A stretch of 64,000 nt of DNA from Eledone cirrhosa (taxonomy: Eukaryota > Mollusca > Cephalopoda > Octopoda > Eledonidae), in NCBI GenBank assembly GCA_964016885.1, contig OZ024743.1, positions 75,323,740 to 75,387,739 of the forward strand, read 5' to 3'. The notes beneath the pieces are model-generated. The model worked only from the letters and a program-made list of their open reading frames with translations, searched no databases and had not been told where the DNA came from. A program made the translations under genes and the position numbers. Below are positions 36,846 through 42,696 of this stretch, one piece after another. Position 1 is the stretch's first letter. Each line of letters begins with the position of its first letter.

Positions 36846-37392
36846 ATGTATGTAAAAGGTAAACAGAAATAACAACACAATCGGTACAGTATATAGAAGG
36901 GATATATTAGGTTAACGCTTGATATAGCAGGAAGAGGATCTTAACGTTTCGGACGCTAGTCATTCATCAGAAGAAAGAATGAGTAATAAGATTGATTAAG
37001 GGGACGGGTGGGTTTTAATTGGGAAAAATCTCTTTAGATATTGAAGGTACTAGGGTGGGGGGAAATAGATGGGTGAGAAGAAGATTGTAGTAGAGGAAAA
37101 TATAAACATCAGTTATAAAATAATTGCAGAATTTATTAGAGAACTGGATTAGCTTTGCTTTCCATCTTCATGTGGTTGATAAAGTACCAGCAATGCACTG
37201 GGGTTGAATCAATCAACTTTCCTTCTCCAAAAAGTTGTTGGCCTTGTGCCTAAACCAGAAACCATCATTTCTCTCTGTTAAAATTGTCTTATTTTTCTCC
37301 TCGTTTCAGATGCAACAGGTCTGTGTACAACTGAGCCTTACAATTGTACTTTTTGTGAAGATTCTCTTTGTGGATCAAGATATTTAGTGTAA
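1262..37392 (+). CDS. GTF3C4: General transcription factor 3C subunit 4 (TFIIIC90), 5'-partial, 18 exons
   Basis: TFIIIC90 is a subunit of TFIIIC, which binds the A/B boxes of tRNA genes and helps recruit TFIIIB and RNA polymerase III in the nucleus. Exons: 1262-1394, 2255-2372, 3755-3833, 4581-4701, 8300-8468, 9680-9759, 11673-11827, 14014-14134, 15515-15598, 18978-19138, 21749-21812, 22574-22721, 23377-23443, 23773-23935, 32195-32350, 35146-35199, 35970-36065, 37310-37392. All phases agree; they join to 2052 nt, 683 residues plus TAA. The order matches the human protein as I remember it: ANWSPKGADDVGRCVLA with AIDHRLTI (propeller), VALSPNASLLAVVA, then a C-terminal zinc module with CPIC, CSGNH, YRRC and CTFCEDS. 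The human protein is about 822 residues, so roughly the first 100-130 lie upstream. The first exon start (acceptor ending at 1261) is least certain. Three introns hold donor-anchored arrays and one is U12-type. Confidence 0.93.
1437..1655 (+). mobile_element. LINE-B 3' end fragment
   Basis: Encodes the LINE-B tail (ARWLDKIHDLGWSRLGIQLD, then WKECFRTLPPLPSQE). It lies in the GTF3C4 intron directly after the 1262-1394 exon. Confidence 0.75.
1830..2190 (+). mobile_element. SINE-1 / LINE-C type VNTR tail
   Basis: About three VNTR subunits (CACTGTAAAGTGGTC, then GTGTCACGACAAAAA) precede the constant tail GGTGTTAGGAAGG and an AGATGATGATG end. No tRNA-like head is present, so it could derive from either SINE-1 or LINE-C. 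Confidence 0.75.
2420..2475 (+). mobile_element. Short LINE-B fragment after the exon at 2255-2372
   Basis: Encodes YNSHESWVMTKRVQS, the same motif that precedes the LINE-B tail in the copies near 8810, 18435, 33850 and 63305. Confidence 0.5.
2680..2845 (+). mobile_element. SINE-1 / LINE-C constant tail
   Basis: Contains GGTGTTAGGAAGGGCATCC, CCCATGCTAGCATGGAAGA and the GACGTTAAACGGTGATGAT end. VNTR and head are missing. Confidence 0.7.
3332..3665 (+). mobile_element. SINE-1, full-length tRNA-headed copy
   Basis: The head has an A box (TGGCTTAGTGG) and a B box (GAGTTCAATTC) with tRNA-like spacing, so it can be transcribed by RNA polymerase III, the enzyme served by the host gene GTF3C4. Next comes a body (GTGTTGTTTCCTTGAGCAAG), one and a half VNTR subunits, the constant tail and an ATGATGATGAT end. 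Confidence 0.85.
3886..4418 (+). mobile_element. MITE-P copy, interrupted by SINE-2 and internally tandem
   Basis: Left end TTAACCATTTAGCATTTAAA and right end ATGTTAAAGGGCTAAA match the MITE-P termini, with the right TTAA changed to CTAA. SINE-2 interrupts it at about 3975-4170. The right half holds three tandem copies of a block of about 60 bp (TATGAGAGGTAAAGCCTTTA). Confidence 0.75.
3975..4170 (-). mobile_element. SINE-2 inserted in MITE-P
   Basis: Reverse-strand SINE-2 (GGCACAAGGCCAGCAATTAC ... GGGATTTGAACTC ... ACCCTCTACCGAT). The flanking MITE halves share AAAATAAAT on both sides, which may be the target duplication. Confidence 0.8.
4687..6659 (+). repeat. 49-bp tandem array copying the exon end and 5' splice site
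   Basis: The array starts inside the GTF3C4 exon ending at 4701. Each unit carries the last exon bases (CACTAGCAGCTGTTG) followed at once by a donor (GTAAGTTGGTGG), then CACTCTCACTTTGCTCCTAT. By hand I count about 41 units: roughly 29 with GTAAGT, 11 with GTCAGT and one with GTAAAT. The first unit is the true exon boundary. Two short units (near 5335 and 5852) lack most of the intronic part. Every unit also ends in a pyrimidine-rich tract plus TAG, which resembles a 3' splice site. Confidence 0.95.
6660..7771 (+). repeat. 41-bp donor-less continuation of the splice-site array
   Basis: From 6660 the period drops to 41 bp because 8 bp, including the donor (GTAAGTTG or its shifted equivalent), are missing from every unit, about 27 in all. 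Most units also change CACTTTG to CAGTTTG. A variant with GCACTAACAG recurs near 6934, 7262, 7469 and 7676, showing that multi-unit blocks were copied within the array. The array ends at CTGTTGGAAGCC. Confidence 0.93.
7772..8299. other. GTF3C4 intron remainder, no element recognised
   Basis: AT-rich sequence between the splice-site array and the acceptor TTCTGTTTAG at 8299. I see no repeat or reading frame of note. Confidence 0.5.
8521..8715 (+). mobile_element. SINE-2 copy
   Basis: Complete forward copy: GGCAGTATCGGTAGAGGG (A-box region), GAGTTCAAATCCCGCC (B box), the shared centre TTTGCCTTTCATCC, and a 3' end TTGCTGGCCTTGTGCC. Confidence 0.85.
8728..9195 (+). mobile_element. LINE-B 3' end
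   Basis: Covers the HESWVMTERI motif through the helical ARWLDNIHELGWS tail, in broken frame, and ends GTGGGTGAAGAAGAAG. All complete LINE-B ends finish in this GAA run. Confidence 0.75.
9405..9598 (-). mobile_element. LINE-B 3' end, reverse
   Basis: Reverse copy of the tail, starting with the TTCTTCTTCTTC complement of the GAA end. It faces the copy at 8728-9195 tail to tail. Confidence 0.75.
9822..10085 (+). mobile_element. SINE-1 / LINE-C tail with two VNTR subunits
   Basis: VNTR subunits, GTTGGTGTTAGGAAGG and a TGATGATGATGATGATA end. No head. Confidence 0.75.
10086..10262. other. GC-richer segment of unknown origin
   Basis: A stretch richer in GC than its surroundings (CCTGGACATGGTGTGTTTAT region), possibly a retroelement coding relic. 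I find no second copy in the window. Confidence 0.25.
10605..10860 (-). mobile_element. SINE-1 / LINE-C tail, reverse
   Basis: Starts with the CATCATCATGATGATGATC end, then the reverse constant tail (CACGCTAGCATGGG, GGATGCCCTTCCTAACACC) and about two VNTR subunits. Confidence 0.75.
11264..11336. repeat. (TA)n microsatellite
   Basis: More than 30 TA dinucleotides directly before a module H repeat. The module H copy at 36840 is also preceded by a TA run. Confidence 0.9.
11339..11535 (-). repeat. Module H dispersed repeat, copy 1
   Basis: Shares GTAAAAGGTAAACAG, GGTTAACACTTGATATAGCA and GTTTCGGATGCTAG with copies at 14500 and 36838. On the - strand 11463-11439 reads CTGATGA, a small hairpin, then GAAAC, like a hammerhead ribozyme core. 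The orientation of the element itself is unknown. Confidence 0.7.
12030..12270 (-). mobile_element. LINE-B 3' end, reverse
   Basis: Begins with the TTCTTCTTC end and carries the reverse of the GHIDELSWLVLLGDATGS-type tail coding; frame broken. Confidence 0.7.
12432..12511 (+). repeat. Two-copy tandem duplication of about 41-46 bp
   Basis: CAGATGCTGGTAAATGTTGC recurs once with GTTGTTGGTACATTT following each time. The two copies are almost identical. Confidence 0.85.
12660..13352 (-). mobile_element. SINE-1 / LINE-C tail with about 11-12 VNTR subunits
   Basis: Reverse copy: GATGAT end at 12664, constant tail to about 12795, then about 11-12 units of 48 bp (GTGTGGACTGGGTGC, TTTTTGTCATGACACC, TACATGACCACTTTACA). 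Directly beyond it, in the same orientation, is a LINE-C 3' coding fragment, so the whole is one LINE-C 3' end with an expanded VNTR. Confidence 0.85.
13370..13610 (-). mobile_element. LINE-C 3' coding end
   Basis: Aligns by eye with the LINE-C copy at 60085-60290 (shared ATGGGTATATGAAGGCAG-like, CTGTATTA and TTTTATCATCTTACC blocks). It joins the VNTR at 13352 without a gap. Confidence 0.65.
13800..13960. repeat. Module H-like inverted pair
   Basis: On the - strand 13864-13839 reads CTGAAGA, stem GAGAT/ATCTC, then GAAAT; on the + strand 13925-13947 reads CAGAAGA, a GAT/ATC stem, then GAAAT. The two face each other about 60 bp apart. Confidence 0.55.
14500..14725 (-). repeat. Module H dispersed repeat, copy 2
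   Basis: Degenerate copy. The hammerhead-like core on the - strand (14630-14606) reads CTGATGA, hairpin, then AAAAC, so one core G is lost. Confidence 0.6.
14983..15110 (-). mobile_element. SINE-1 / LINE-C tail, reverse
   Basis: CATCATCATCATCACCG end followed by CACGCTAGCATGGG and TGGGCAGTGTCTGGTCGG, the same tail subtype as at 59860. Confidence 0.7.
15145..15455 (+). mobile_element. SINE-1 body and tail, head lost
   Basis: Starts at the GACCAGGTGATGTGTTG body that follows the B box in the full copy at 3332 and ends ATGATGATGATG. With the reverse tail at 14983 it forms an inverted SINE pair. Confidence 0.75.
15721..15908 (-). mobile_element. SINE-2 copy, reverse
   Basis: GGCACAAGGCCAGCAATTAC to CCACTGCC, with ATTTGAACTC (B box) and AACCGATACTGCC (A-box region). 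ATAATAATATAATA lies on both sides. Confidence 0.8.
15981..17868 (-). mobile_element. LINE-A retrotransposon, 5'-truncated, frames broken
   Basis: Reverse-strand polyprotein in pieces: [84 protein letters not shown] and [20 protein letters not shown]. These are RT palm and thumb motifs of the jockey/CR1 kind with an intact YADD. Several frameshifts make it inactive. The 3' end is TTATTATTATTA on the - strand. Confidence 0.88.
17869..18862 (+). mobile_element. LINE-B, RT segment plus 3' end
   Basis: The longest LINE-B here: NGAKSKPFNVGFGLCHGC, LSPLLFVIFMNWIDM, LKFADNMVLL (YADD box changed to FADN), then HLRYYGHIFRMSQERIAGQI and ARWLSNIHELGWSHLG. Broken frames, inactive. It is joined head to head with LINE-A at 17868. 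Confidence 0.82.
19187..19325 (+). repeat. Two-copy tandem duplication of about 70 bp
   Basis: AGTCTGGGAGGG ... CTGAGATTGGTAGG ... GGAAGGAAAG occurs twice in the GTF3C4 intron after 19138, with about ten differences. It is not anchored on the splice donor. Confidence 0.8.
19622..19945 (-). mobile_element. SINE-1 / LINE-C tails, reverse, two in a row
   Basis: A complete reverse tail with VNTR (19622-19877) is followed by a second short tail start (CATCATCATCATCACCG at 19880). Confidence 0.75.
19975..20880. other. GTF3C4 intron, no element recognised
   Basis: AT-rich sequence; I see no second copy in the window and no convincing exon. Confidence 0.4.
20885..21085 (+). mobile_element. SINE-2 copy
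   Basis: Full forward copy: GGCGGTGAATTGGCAGTATC, GAGTTCAAATCCCGCC and TTGCTGGCCTTGTGCC. Confidence 0.82.
21187..21413 (-). mobile_element. MITE-P copy
   Basis: Ends TTAACCCTTTAGCATT and AATGCTAAAGGGTTGA (TTAA changed to TTGA). The internal CTATATATACTATTG and ATTTTGAGAACAATACC match the other copies. Confidence 0.8.
22020..22500 (-). mobile_element. SINE-1 / LINE-C tail with five to six VNTR subunits
   Basis: Reverse constant tail at 22020-22190, then degenerate 48-bp subunits (GGACTGGGTGCTTTTTGTC). Confidence 0.75.
22742..22935 (-). mobile_element. SINE-2 copy, reverse
   Basis: GGCACAAGGCCAGCAAATAC to CACTGCCC. It lies between the donor at 22722 and a LINE-A fragment. Confidence 0.8.
22940..23265 (-). 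mobile_element. LINE-A 3' fragment
   Basis: Short reverse copy: ATAATAATGG end, CTCAGGTGCACTACAAC and the [25 protein letters not shown] part. Confidence 0.75.
23535..23700 (+). mobile_element. SINE-1 / LINE-C VNTR fragment
   Basis: Two to three degenerate VNTR subunits (CACTGTAAAGTAGTTG) without the GATGAT end, between two GTF3C4 exons. Confidence 0.6.
23942..30937 (+). repeat. 24-bp minisatellite, about 290 units, in a GTF3C4 intron
   Basis: The unit reads TTTCCTAACACC then TCACCTATAATC. Four main variants differ at one to three sites (TCACCT, TCGTCT, TTGTCT, and ACTCC for ACACC). The 24-bp register never shifts from 24001 to 30901, so I see substitutions but no net insertion or deletion across 7 kb. 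The array starts six bases after the donor at 23936. Its first unit (ATAATTTAG, GTAAGT, ATTCCTAGCACC) spans the exon end and looks like a normal unit with about nine extra bases that include the donor. Each unit holds CCTAAC, a good U2 branch-point match, and the last runs into CTCCTCCTTTCAG, a 3' splice-site consensus. Confidence 0.95.
30941..31290 (+). other. Possible alternative terminal exon after the 24-bp array
   Basis: CTTAACTCCTCCTTTCAG at the array end (AG at 30945-30946) is a consensus branch point, pyrimidine tract and acceptor. Splicing the exon ending at 23935 to 30947 would add six residues (VSIIHI) and stop, giving a TFIIIC90 without its zinc module; AATAAA occurs at 31283. There is no transcript evidence. 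Confidence 0.25.
31470..31602. repeat. Long inverted repeat (hairpin), arms of about 55 bp
   Basis: Left arm 31470-31524 and right arm 31546-31602 are nearly perfect reverse complements (GACAAGTTTACACACACATC against GTGTGTAAACTTGTC), with a 21-bp loop. It may be a foldback element or MITE; no target duplication is obvious. Confidence 0.85.
31660..31830 (+). repeat. Dispersed repeat shared with 63850-64000
   Basis: TCTTTTCTATATTTCATCTG, CCTGTCACCCACC and TTTGACAGCATTTAGCTG recur in the same order at the window's end. The family is unidentified. Confidence 0.6.
31860..31917. repeat. (TA)n and (GA)n microsatellite
   Basis: TATATATATA followed by about 13 GA dinucleotides, next to a SINE-1 type tail. 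Confidence 0.85.
31945..32095 (+). mobile_element. SINE-1 / LINE-C tail, diverged
   Basis: TGTCAGGAAGGGCATC, CCCATGCCAGCATGGAAAAG and an ATGATGATGATGATGATA end, just before the 32195 exon. Confidence 0.65.
32505..32680 (+). mobile_element. MITE-P copy with internal deletion
   Basis: Left end TTAACC joins directly to TTTCTGTTCAAACTGG; right end TTCTAAAGGGTTAA keeps its TTAA. It lies inside the U12 intron. Confidence 0.75.
33035..33232 (-). mobile_element. SINE-2 copy, reverse
   Basis: GGCACAAGGCCAGCAATTAT to CCACCACC, with the B box GATTTGAACTC. Confidence 0.82.
33270..33490 (+). mobile_element. Retroelement pol C-terminal fragment
   Basis: The + strand reads LDVIRVDLQKLDITLEDVEG then WRALVDLVDFTPDDASRITD, a tail typical of non-LTR polyproteins, interrupted by stops. 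It is distinct from the LINE-B and LINE-C tails. Confidence 0.5.
33848..34270 (+). mobile_element. LINE-B 3' end
   Basis: Encodes the HESWVMTERI-like part in decayed form, then LRGRPQTKWLDNIYVLGWS and WRECLRTLSPQLSQEQ. Confidence 0.75.
34455..34780 (+). mobile_element. SINE-3 copy
   Basis: Head GAATTGGCAGAGTTTTTAG, B box GAGTTCGAATC, the SINE-2-like centre TTTGCCTTTCATCCTTTC, then a specific 3' half (CTGGAAGAAATCTGCTG, CTCCCTCGGGAGTTAC). Confidence 0.75.
34878..35097 (+). mobile_element. MITE-P, best-preserved copy
   Basis: Flanked by TTAA on both sides, with inverted ends CCCTTTAGCATT and AATGCTAAAGGG. TTAA target sites and CCC termini are hallmarks of piggyBac-type elements. No transposase, so it is non-autonomous. 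It ends just upstream of the U12 branch site. Confidence 0.85.
35405..35645 (-). mobile_element. SINE-1 / LINE-C tail, reverse
   Basis: CATCATCATCG end, GGATACCCTTCCTAACACC and about two VNTR subunits. Confidence 0.7.
36058..36214 (+). repeat. 29-30 bp tandem array starting at the exon end and donor
   Basis: Six units begin at 36058, 36088, 36117, 36146, 36176 and 36206. The first contains the end of the exon (AACTACTG) and the working donor GTAACT at 36066. In later units the GT has become TT, CT, CC, CT and CT, so only the first unit can act as a donor. Confidence 0.88.
36305..36420 (+). mobile_element. SINE-1 constant-tail fragment
   Basis: GTGGTTGGTGTTAGGAAGGG followed by CATCCAGCTGTAAA; no VNTR or GATGAT end. 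Confidence 0.55.
36806..37090 (-). repeat. (TA)n plus module H dispersed repeat, copy 3
   Basis: Best copy of module H. On the - strand 36970-36946 reads CTGATGA, then a GAC/GTC stem with a TAGC loop, then GAAAC. Confidence 0.7.
37135..37262 (+). mobile_element. SINE-2/3 3' fragment
   Basis: AAAGTACCAGCAATGCACTG and GTTGGCCTTGTGCC mark the 3' half of a SINE; the head is lost. Confidence 0.5.
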
Positions 37393-37494
37393 TCTACTCA
37401 CTCCTCCATCTATGATAAATCCATTTACCATTTAGTAATCTCAACAAAAAACATCAGTCACTGTAATTCAGTACTTTAATATTTTATGGCTGAA

Positions 37495-37500
37495 AATAAA
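37495..37500 (+). terminator. GTF3C4: GTF3C4 polyadenylation signal
   Basis: AATAAA lies about 100 bases after the GTF3C4 stop codon, in an otherwise repeat-free 3' UTR. It is the first canonical signal downstream of the stop. Confidence 0.75.
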
Positions 37501-38307
37501 GTCATTTTCTACAATTTGCCATATTTAATTTTCACTTTTCTATTTATTGTATTGCGTTCATTGTTGTTTCTGTTAATCAAAACCCACCAAATAAGGAGCT
37601 TGTACTTAAATTTGGGGACCAATTGACACTTGGTTTACTCACAGAACCTAAATAATGGGGGTGGGGTGGAATAAGCCGGAGGAGCGTGGTGGAAAATCGG
37701 TAATTTTTCTAGGTTGTCTCCCCTGATTTTTTTTAAATCCAGAATTAATCGTTTAGTTTACATATTGAGACCCCAACCCATCCTATTTATTTTATAACAT
37801 ATGGGATTTCTTGTAATTTTTTTTTTCTTTTCGTGTGTATAATGTTTTTTAATGTATAAAGAAAATTAATTGTTGCAGGAATGTTACCACTTAAAATAAA
37901 GTTTTGCTGTAGGTAGATAAGCAAAATTTTAGAGCATGGTAATAAGCGTAAATGAGGAGCGATTATTTGAGACCCAAGACTATGTACACTCTCTTAGAGT
38001 ATGTTGGTGTGAGTGTCTGCCTTCTAAAGAGGGGTAATTCTTAAATACCAAGAAGATAGATGTCAGTACTAGAAGGATCAATTAATACAGTAAACTGACC
38101 TTGTAAATAGACTTCAAATGTTATAGTTTCAAACAAAGGTGAAATGTTCCTATGTTCATTATAGTCAGCCAATTGTAAAGATGAAGACAGAGAAAGTAGC
38201 ATATTATAAAGATAGCTAATGAGATGTTGATAACAAAGTTGGATTTATGAAACACTGGTTATTTGACTGGCAACAATATTTCTGTCAATTTTGCTGAATT
38301 GTTCTAT

Positions 38308-38505
38308 CATTAGCCCTTCAGCATTTACATTACTCCATATTTACTATTGTATTTTCGCAGCTTTATCTCGCATATCAAATCTATGAGATTTTGATATTTA
38401 TTTTGAGAACAATAGCTTAACATCAGTATGAGTGGCCAGTTATGGTCGGTTTGAACAGAAGGAGGTGAGAGAATCTTGGCCGGATATGGTTAAAGGGTTA
38501 ACTTC
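38308..38505 (-). mobile_element. MITE-P copy
   Basis: AGCCCTTCAGCATTTACATT at one end and AAAGGGTTAA at the other, with the middle intact. Confidence 0.75.
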
Positions 38506-38644
38506 TCAATAGAGAAAGCTCTCTCTCTCTCTCTCTCAGTTACACTACTGCTACTAAAGTTAATATATTTTCTTCTCATATTACCTTCAATTTCATGCTT
38601 TTCATATACATCAAATCTATAATACAACATCCCAAGTACCCTAA

Positions 38645-38765
38645 CTGAGCAACTGGATCCAGATCCCCAAGTGAAACCACCCAAGCTCATGGATGTTGTC
38701 CAACCATCTTGCTTGTGGTCTTACACTAGGTCTCCTCCAGTTGGATCTACTTCTAAAATCTGCCA
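38645..38765 (-). mobile_element. LINE-B fragment, reverse
   Basis: CTCATGGATGTTGTCCAACC is the reverse of the DNIHELG coding block; about 120 bp remain. Confidence 0.6.
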
Positions 38766-39566
38766 CACTTATCCATATTTAATAATGTCAAATGTAACAT
38801 ATCCCTTTTTTAACATGAACAAAACAATATCTCCGACATTTCAGCTGTCATACGTGACAAAATACTACCACCTTTATTACAATCTTCATTAAACTAAATT
38901 ATTTTCTCTCCAAAATGTATCTACCCTAAAATACAAGAGTGTACATATATAGATATATATGCAAGCAGGGAAAAGCGGACGTAAAATGATGATGATAAAT
39001 GAAGTATTTCCGTAGGAAAGGTAAAGGAAAAGAGAGTGCTCTATGTAGGCTACAGAGCTTTTTAGTTATATAATAAACAACATAAGATAATTAATTCATT
39101 TACCAATGGTTTCTTGAAGACAGACGAGCTTGACACTTATGTCTGCCTTCATTCCTCAGAACGAATTTATTAAAATGGAATAGGGATATGGATTTGAAAA
39201 CAGAGTTTAGGATAAATGAAAGTGAGGCTGAAATAAAATAACGGGCATAAATTGAGGGGAAAAAAGATATATAAATATCCAAATACATAAACTCACGCAT
39301 ATACGTAATAGTACGGAAACTTATACATTCATGGATAAGTATATGTACGTCTACATGGAAATACAAATACACACATATACATGCGTTCTTTCGCATACAT
39401 ATGCACACACAGGGGCACACAATCACATACACGTACTCAATAAACGCATAAATATACATATACACATCTCTCCATACATACACATAAATATATATATATA
39501 TATCTACATATACACACATATATACATATGTATATATATATATATATATCTACATATACACACACA

Positions 39567-39680
39567 TATAATAATGAAATTATTGTGTAAAGTGCTCAGG
39601 TGCACTACAATTCGTCAAAGGTGCATGTATAGTACATAGAATAATACACAAATGTCAGGGAAGTGAATAGTGTGAGTCAT
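39567..39680 (-). mobile_element. LINE-A 3' tail fragment
   Basis: ATAATAATGAAATTATTGTG then AGTGCTCAGGTGCACTAC, the 3' terminus seen in all LINE-A copies. Confidence 0.7.
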
Positions 39681-39709
39681 GATATACATATATATATGAT
39701 ATACATATA

Positions 39710-39718
<9 letters not shown>

Positions 39719-39773
<55 letters not shown>
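39719..39773. repeat. (AC)n microsatellite
   Basis: About 27 AC dinucleotides between TA-rich runs. Confidence 0.9.
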
Positions 39774-39784
<11 letters not shown>

Positions 39785-39785
<1 letters not shown>

Positions 39786-40010
39786 CATCATCATCATTTC
39801 ATTTTACGTCCACTTTTCCCTGCTTGCAAGAGTGGGACGGAAACTGATTCTGGCTTGATTTCTACAGCTGGATGCCCTTCCTAACACCAACCTCATTTAC
39901 AGTGAGTGCTGGGTGCTTTTTTGCCGTGGCACCTCCACGACCACTTTACAGTGGAATGATAGGGACCCAAGTCCCTATCATCTCATTTCTACAGCTGAGT
40001 AAACATATGT
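39785..40010 (-). mobile_element. SINE-1 tail, VNTR and body, reverse
   Basis: CATCATCATTTCATTTTACG end, CTGGATGCCCTTCCTAACAC, one VNTR subunit and the CATCTCATTTCTACAGCTG body. Confidence 0.7.
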
Positions 40011-40369
40011 ATATATATATATATATATATCCGCACAAACATGTATATACATACAGACACACACATCTGCATATACACGCACATATACATATGCTCACAA
40101 ACGCACGCTTACACATAAGTGTGCACACAGACGTAATCGTAAAGATATATATATATATATATATATACACAGACTTACAAACATGCATACAGATATGTAT
40201 GTGTGTATATGCAGATGTGTGTATGTCTGTTTGTATGTGTTTGTGTGGATATATATATATGTATCATCATCATCATCTTCGTTTAACGTCCATCTTCCAC
40301 GTTAGCATGGGTTATATAGCGTGGAAGATGATGATGTGTGTGTATATGTAGATATATATATATATATCT

Positions 40370-41870
40370 ATTAACAACTACAAGGGTAAAGGAGATGCAC
40401 TAGATAGAGGAAACTATAGAGGCATTAAATTAATTGACCAGGTCATGAAGGTCACAGAAAAAGTTATAGCGCAACTAATCAGAGAGCAAATTGATCCAGG
40501 CGAAATGCAGTTTGGGTTTGTGTCAGGTAAAAGTACCACAGACGCCCTTTTCCTTGTACGACAACTACAGAAGTACCTAGCTAAAAGTAAACCCCTATAC
40601 TTAGCTTTTGTTGACTTGGAGAAAGCATTTGACAGAGTCCCCCATGCCATTATCTGGTGGGCCCTTAGAAAACTAGGGGTTGATGAATGGCTTGTGGGAG
40701 CTATACAAGCCATGTATAAAGAAACAGTCAGCAAGCTTAGAATTAACAACGAATATAGGGAAGAATTTAGTGTAAAAGTTGGTGTTCATCAGGACTCTTT
40801 CCTCAGCACCCTCCTATTATTGCTCTTCAGGCTATAACAGAGGAGTTCAAGACCAGCTGCCCATGGGAACTTCTCTATGCAGATGATCTAACGCTCATAG
40901 CTGAATCGATGGCTGAACTAATGTCCAAAAATGGAAGCATGGCCTAGAATCAAAAGGCCTTAAAATTAACCTGTCTAAGACTAAAGTTCTAATTTGAAGG
41001 AAGGAAAATAGGGCACCAGTCCCATCCGGGAAATGGCCATGCTTTGTGTGTCAGAAAGGAGTAGGCAGAAACTCCATTTTATGTCCCAAATGCAAAGTAT
41101 GGGTGCATAAAAGATGTAGTGGGATCACAGGTAAGCTAACTAAGAACAGATTTTATATGTGGCCGGTGCTCAGGTGCAATAAGTAATAGCAAGTGCCCAC
41201 AGGATACTAGCTCCTTCCATTGCCCAGATGGTTCTATAGAAATAGTGGATACCTTCTGTTACCTGGGTGACAAAATCAGCAGTGGTGGAGGGTGCTCAGA
41301 AAGTACAGTAGTCAGAATAGGATGGAAAAAGTTCAGAGAGCTTATACCACTATTGGCCGCTAAAAGTTTCTCTCTAAAAATGAAAAGCAGACTGTATGAT
41401 ACCTGCACGTGAACAGCTATGTTACATGGCAGTGAGACCTGGGCATTGTGTGCAGAGTGGAGAGGAACGAAGCATACATGCTCCGCTGGATGTGTAATAG
41501 AAATATACGTACACCGCAAAGCATAAATGAACTAAGTGAGAAATTAGGTATTAGAGGGATCATATACTGTTTACTCGAGAGAAGACTACATTGGTATGGT
41601 CACGTGATGCGCATCAAAGACGACAGCTGTATAAAAAAGTGTAGGGTGATCCAAATTGACGGAAGTTACGGAGCAGGCAGACCCAGAAAAACCTGGGACG
41701 ATTTGATAAATTCCGACCTCACACACTTACACCTCTCTAAGACAACGTCACTGGATCGAGATCTTTGGCGCTACACAGTAATACAGAAAACCCGCCTTGC
41801 CTAAGTACAACGCAAAACCTAGTCAGTAGGCACCTCTTAATCAAATATACACACACCCCTCCCACTACCC
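40370..41870 (+). mobile_element. LINE-C retrotransposon, 5'-truncated
   Basis: Order on the + strand: MQFGFVSGKSTTDALFLV, AFVDLEKAFDRVPHAIIWW, GVHQDSFLSTLL (usually GVHQGSVLSPLL), LLYADDLTLIAES, a zinc cluster CFVC...CPKC...WVHKRC (about 41060-41130), then a tail [20 protein letters not shown] and [16 protein letters not shown]-like RT; stops and frameshifts make it inactive. It runs into the VNTR tail at 41880. Confidence 0.85.
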
Positions 41871-41879
41871 CCAACTCCC

Positions 41880-42180
41880 CACCCCTTTCTCTGTAAAGTT
41901 ATGTTGGTACCACAACATCCAGTCCTAAATAAATGAGGTCATGTAGGTCTCACGACAAAAAAACACAGTCCACGCTGTAATGTGGCCGTGTAGGTAACAC
42001 TGTAAAAACCTCCCAGTCCACACTGTAAACGTGGTTGGTGTTAGGAAGGGCATCCAGCCGTAGAAAACCTGCCAGACAGTCCCATACAAGCGAGACGACC
42101 AATCTTGCCTCAAGTGGGACAATTCCCGTCTAAACCCATGCTAGCATGGAAGATAGATGTTAAACGATGATGATGATAAT
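41880..42180 (+). mobile_element. VNTR and constant tail of the LINE-C copy
   Basis: Two VNTR-like subunits, GTTGGTGTTAGGAAGGGC, GCTAGCATGGAAGATAG and an ATGATGATGAT end. It follows the LINE-C coding end directly and in the same orientation. Confidence 0.8.
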
Positions 42181-42696
42181 ATATGCATACGTATATATAT
42201 GTGTGTGTATAAGTAGATATATATATATATATTTATATGTGTATGTATATTTATGCGTTTATTGAGTACGTGTATGTGATTGTGTGTATTTGTATTTCCA
42301 TGTAGACGTACATGGTTTCCGTACTATTACGTATATGCGTGAGTTTGTGTATGTTTATGTATTTGGATATTTATATATCTTTTTTCCCCTCAATTTATGC
42401 CCGTTATTTTATTTCAGCCTCACTTTCATTTCTCCTAAACTCTGTTTTCAAATCCATATCCCTATTCCATTTTAATAAATTCATTTTAATAAAGGCAGAC
42501 ATAAGTATCAAGCTCATCTGTCTTCAAGAAACCATTGGTAAATGAATTAATTATCTTATGTTGTTTATTACATAACTAAATATATATATATATATATATA
42601 TAGTAATAATCATTACCAAAATCTGAAGAGTGCTCAATAAGGATTGTATATATATATATATAATAAAAAAAGTATATATAAACCTGTAGAGTAAAT

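Larger units (their letters stand above)
32195..37392 (+). other. GTF3C4: GTF3C4 C-terminal zinc-binding module (last four exons)
   Basis: These four exons encode about residues 555-683 of the visible protein. Cysteine and histidine pairs appear in the order CPIC, then CSGNH, RCC, LPC, YRRCSLC and finally CTFC, matching the putative zinc module at the C-terminus of animal TFIIIC90. The distance from the CPIC motif to the next cysteine fits the human protein exactly only if the U12 intron ends at the AC at 35145. The stop codon TAA is at 37390-37392. Confidence 0.88.
39062..42580. repeat. 3.5-kb unit bounded by long inverted repeats
   Basis: Left arm about 39062-39480 and right arm about 42238-42580 are near-identical reverse complements by eye (shared AACAACATAAGATAATTAAT, GGGATATGGATTTGAAAACA and ATACGTAATAGTACGGAAAC), differing mainly by small indels. 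The interior holds microsatellites, a SINE-1 tail and a LINE-C copy. No transposase is visible. Confidence 0.85.
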
